Of a stretch of 15,399 nucleotides of DNA, positions 14,277 through 15,399 are shown piece by piece. Position numbers and translations under genes: made by a program. Each line of letters opens with the position of its first letter. Position 1 is the first letter of the stretch. Source of the stretch: Candidatus Tayloriibacteriota bacterium (GTDB lineage Bacteria; Patescibacteriota; Minisyncoccia; Phycocordibacterales; JAKAEA01). Location of the stretch: assembly GCA_029288535.1 (NCBI GenBank), contig JARIGY010000103.1, forward strand, positions 1 to 15,399. The letters run 5' to 3'. The notes below the pieces were generated by a model. It made no database searches. It was not told the origin of the DNA and saw only the letters and a list, made by a program, of their open reading frames with translations.

Positions 14277-14768
14277 ATGAATAAAAAAACAGTCGGTACT
14301 GCGGTAGCTGTCGTTGCAGTCGGGTTAGTAGGAGTCCTTCTTTATTCGTCTCATGGCTCGCAAAATTCCGCCAGCTCAAATAGCAGCGCGGCTGCGGACA
14401 TGTCGACCGCTATGCCTGCCGACCAGGGCGGGGATACGGCTGTAACCACTGCAACCACTACCACGACGGTAGCAACAGACGTCCAAACCGGGACAGTCAA
14501 GGAGTTTACTGTAACAGGAACCAACTTTGCATTCGCACCGTCCGCTATCACGGTAAACAAAGGCGATACGGTCAAGATCACCTTCAAAAATGCCAGCGGC
14601 TTCCATGATTTCAAGATCGACGCATTTAACGTTGCAACCAAACAAATACCGGGCGGCCAGGAGCAGACCGTGCAGTTTGTCGCCACAAAGACCGGAAGCT
14701 TCGAGTACTATTGCTCTGTCGGCAAGCACCGCGCGATGGGCATGAAAGGCACCCTTACAGTCCTATAA
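14277..14768 (+). CDS. Membrane-anchored plastocyanin-like cupredoxin
   Basis: 163 residues. MNKK followed by a hydrophobic segment (about 6-23) is an uncleaved anchor or signal; there is no lipobox cysteine. A Ser/Ala/Thr-rich spacer (27-72) leads to a cupredoxin domain at about 73-163: FTVTGTNFAFAPSAITVNKGDTVKITFKN, then FHDF and YYCSVGKHRAMGMKGTLTV. The type 1 copper ligands are complete: H110, C146, H151 and M156 (C-x4-H-x4-M). Such proteins carry single electrons outside the membrane. No partner oxidase is encoded in the window, so its electron donor and acceptor are unknown. Convergent with the methyltransferase gene, with 9 bp between their stops. Confidence 0.92.
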   Translation: MNKKTVGTAVAVVAVGLVGVLLYSSHGSQNSASSNSSAAADMSTAMPADQGGDTAVTTATTTTTVATDVQTGTVKEFTVTGTNFAFAPSAITVNKGDTVKITFKNASGFHDFKIDAFNVATKQIPGGQEQTVQFVATKTGSFEYYCSVGKHRAMGMKGTLTVL

Positions 14769-14777
14769 GAATTTCCG

Positions 14778-15377
14778 CTACTCTCTGTAAAGATATACTG
14801 TAAAATCCTGAGGCAAATACCCGATCACGATCTGCACGTTTGTGCAGATCGTTTTGCAAAAGTCGGCTACTTCGTTTGGGTCATATGCGGCATATGTTTC
14901 GTCGTCGATGTGGGCTTCGCGGTTGAGCATGTTGAATGCCAGGCCTTTCTTTGCTATGCCGTACATTTTTTCGATCATTGAAAAATAATAGTTCCTATTG
15001 TCGGCAACCTTGAAGCTCATGGCGCCGGATGCGATAACGTAGTCGTAGCGTTCTTCTACCTTGAATATGTCCTTGCATTCAAACTTCAAAGCAGGGAATT
15101 GCGCTTTGGCCCGGCTGATAAAATCCGGCACGATATCGATGCCGGTGTAGTCGGCGGCAATGCCGTGGGAAACCAGAAAAGCATAAAAGTCGCCGAGGCC
15201 CGAGCCGACGTCGAGCACGCTTTGGTTGTGGAGGTCCGCGATCTGGCTCAGGATCATGAACCTGGTCCGCTGGCCTTCTTTGCTCGACCAATGGACGCTG
15301 CGGGCATCGTGGTCGCCGTATTCGGCGAGCGCCTCTTTGTAATATGACAGAAGCCTGTTGGTGTCGTTTTGGAGCAT
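14778..15377 (-). CDS. Class I SAM-dependent methyltransferase
   Basis: 199 residues. The SAM-binding glycine loop VLDVGSGLGDFYAFL (54-68) with D56 is followed by an acidic residue at the end of strand 2, TGIDIVPDFISRA (D81), and by a KDIF acidic position near 103 and the strand DYVIASGAM (112-120). The C-terminus includes a beta hairpin end (YLPQDFTVYLYRE). The fold is clear, but the substrate is not; the small size and lack of other domains fit a small-molecule or generic methyltransferase. The gene stands alone on the minus strand, with its start preceded by a TATACT box. Confidence 0.88.
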   Translation of the reverse strand: MLQNDTNRLLSYYKEALAEYGDHDARSVHWSSKEGQRTRFMILSQIADLHNQSVLDVGSGLGDFYAFLVSHGIAADYTGIDIVPDFISRAKAQFPALKFECKDIFKVEERYDYVIASGAMSFKVADNRNYYFSMIEKMYGIAKKGLAFNMLNREAHIDDETYAAYDPNEVADFCKTICTNVQIVIGYLPQDFTVYLYRE

Positions 15378-15389
15378 GGCGTGTCTGGT

Positions 15390-15395
15390 AGTATA
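15390..15395 (-). promoter_or_regulatory. -10 box for the methyltransferase gene
   Basis: On the minus strand TATACT (15395 to 15390) lies 12 nt before the ATG at 15377, in the context AGTATACTAC. The -35 region is outside the window. Confidence 0.4.
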
Positions 15396-15399
15396 CTAT

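Overview
The window reads as a chromosomal segment of a Candidate Phyla Radiation (Patescibacteria) bacterium, probably of the Parcubacteria group. This is inferred from gene content and style: a compact type IV pilus locus with several short pilins, a sigma factor overlapping a small membrane protein, a plastocyanin-like cupredoxin, many genes without Shine-Dalgarno sequences, and start codons lying 6-7 nt behind TATACT-like boxes. TGA is a normal stop here (for example the ends of pilD and of the gene at 10840), so UGA is not recoded. All identifications come from reading the sequence and from family knowledge; no database search was run.

Layout. 1-7036 is a type IV pilus locus: the end of a PilT-like ATPase, PilC, a gene-free stretch (1399-1776) with a paired inverted repeat, two DnaA-box-like 9-mers and the leader of the first pilin, two related four-cysteine pilins, a GspG-like pilin, the prepilin peptidase PilD, and four minor pilin/pseudopilin genes of FimT/GspH, PilW/GspJ, PilV/GspI and PilX/GspK type. 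The first pilin has its own leader and a strong terminator, so it is probably the major subunit and monocistronic. The minor pilins run nearly gap-free behind pilD. 7055-10834 is housekeeping: ligA (NAD-dependent DNA ligase) and gatC-gatA (two of the three subunits of the tRNA-dependent amidotransferase; gatB is not here). 10840-11517 encodes a two-helix membrane protein with a HEPN-like RNxxxH tail.

11544-12870 holds three tRNA genes (a likely initiator Met, an elongator Met and Asp) interleaved with two small genes of unknown function that, unlike most neighbours, have Shine-Dalgarno sequences and hairpin terminators. 12930-14211 is an ECF-type sigma factor overlapping a three-helix membrane protein with a soluble OB-like C-terminus, plausibly its regulator. 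14277-14768 is a membrane-anchored cupredoxin with a complete type 1 copper ligand set, and 14778-15377 on the minus strand is a class I SAM methyltransferase.

The most interesting points are: a palindromic repeat that has become in-frame coding sequence in the linker before the LigA BRCT domain, and whose relatives form a paired inverted repeat upstream of the first pilin; a LigA zinc finger with only two of four cysteines; a minor pilin with a roughly 140-residue beta-rich C-terminal extension; the two DnaA-box-like sites next to an AT-rich tract; repeated -10-at-start (leaderless) promoter geometry; and non-canonical features of the likely initiator tRNA.
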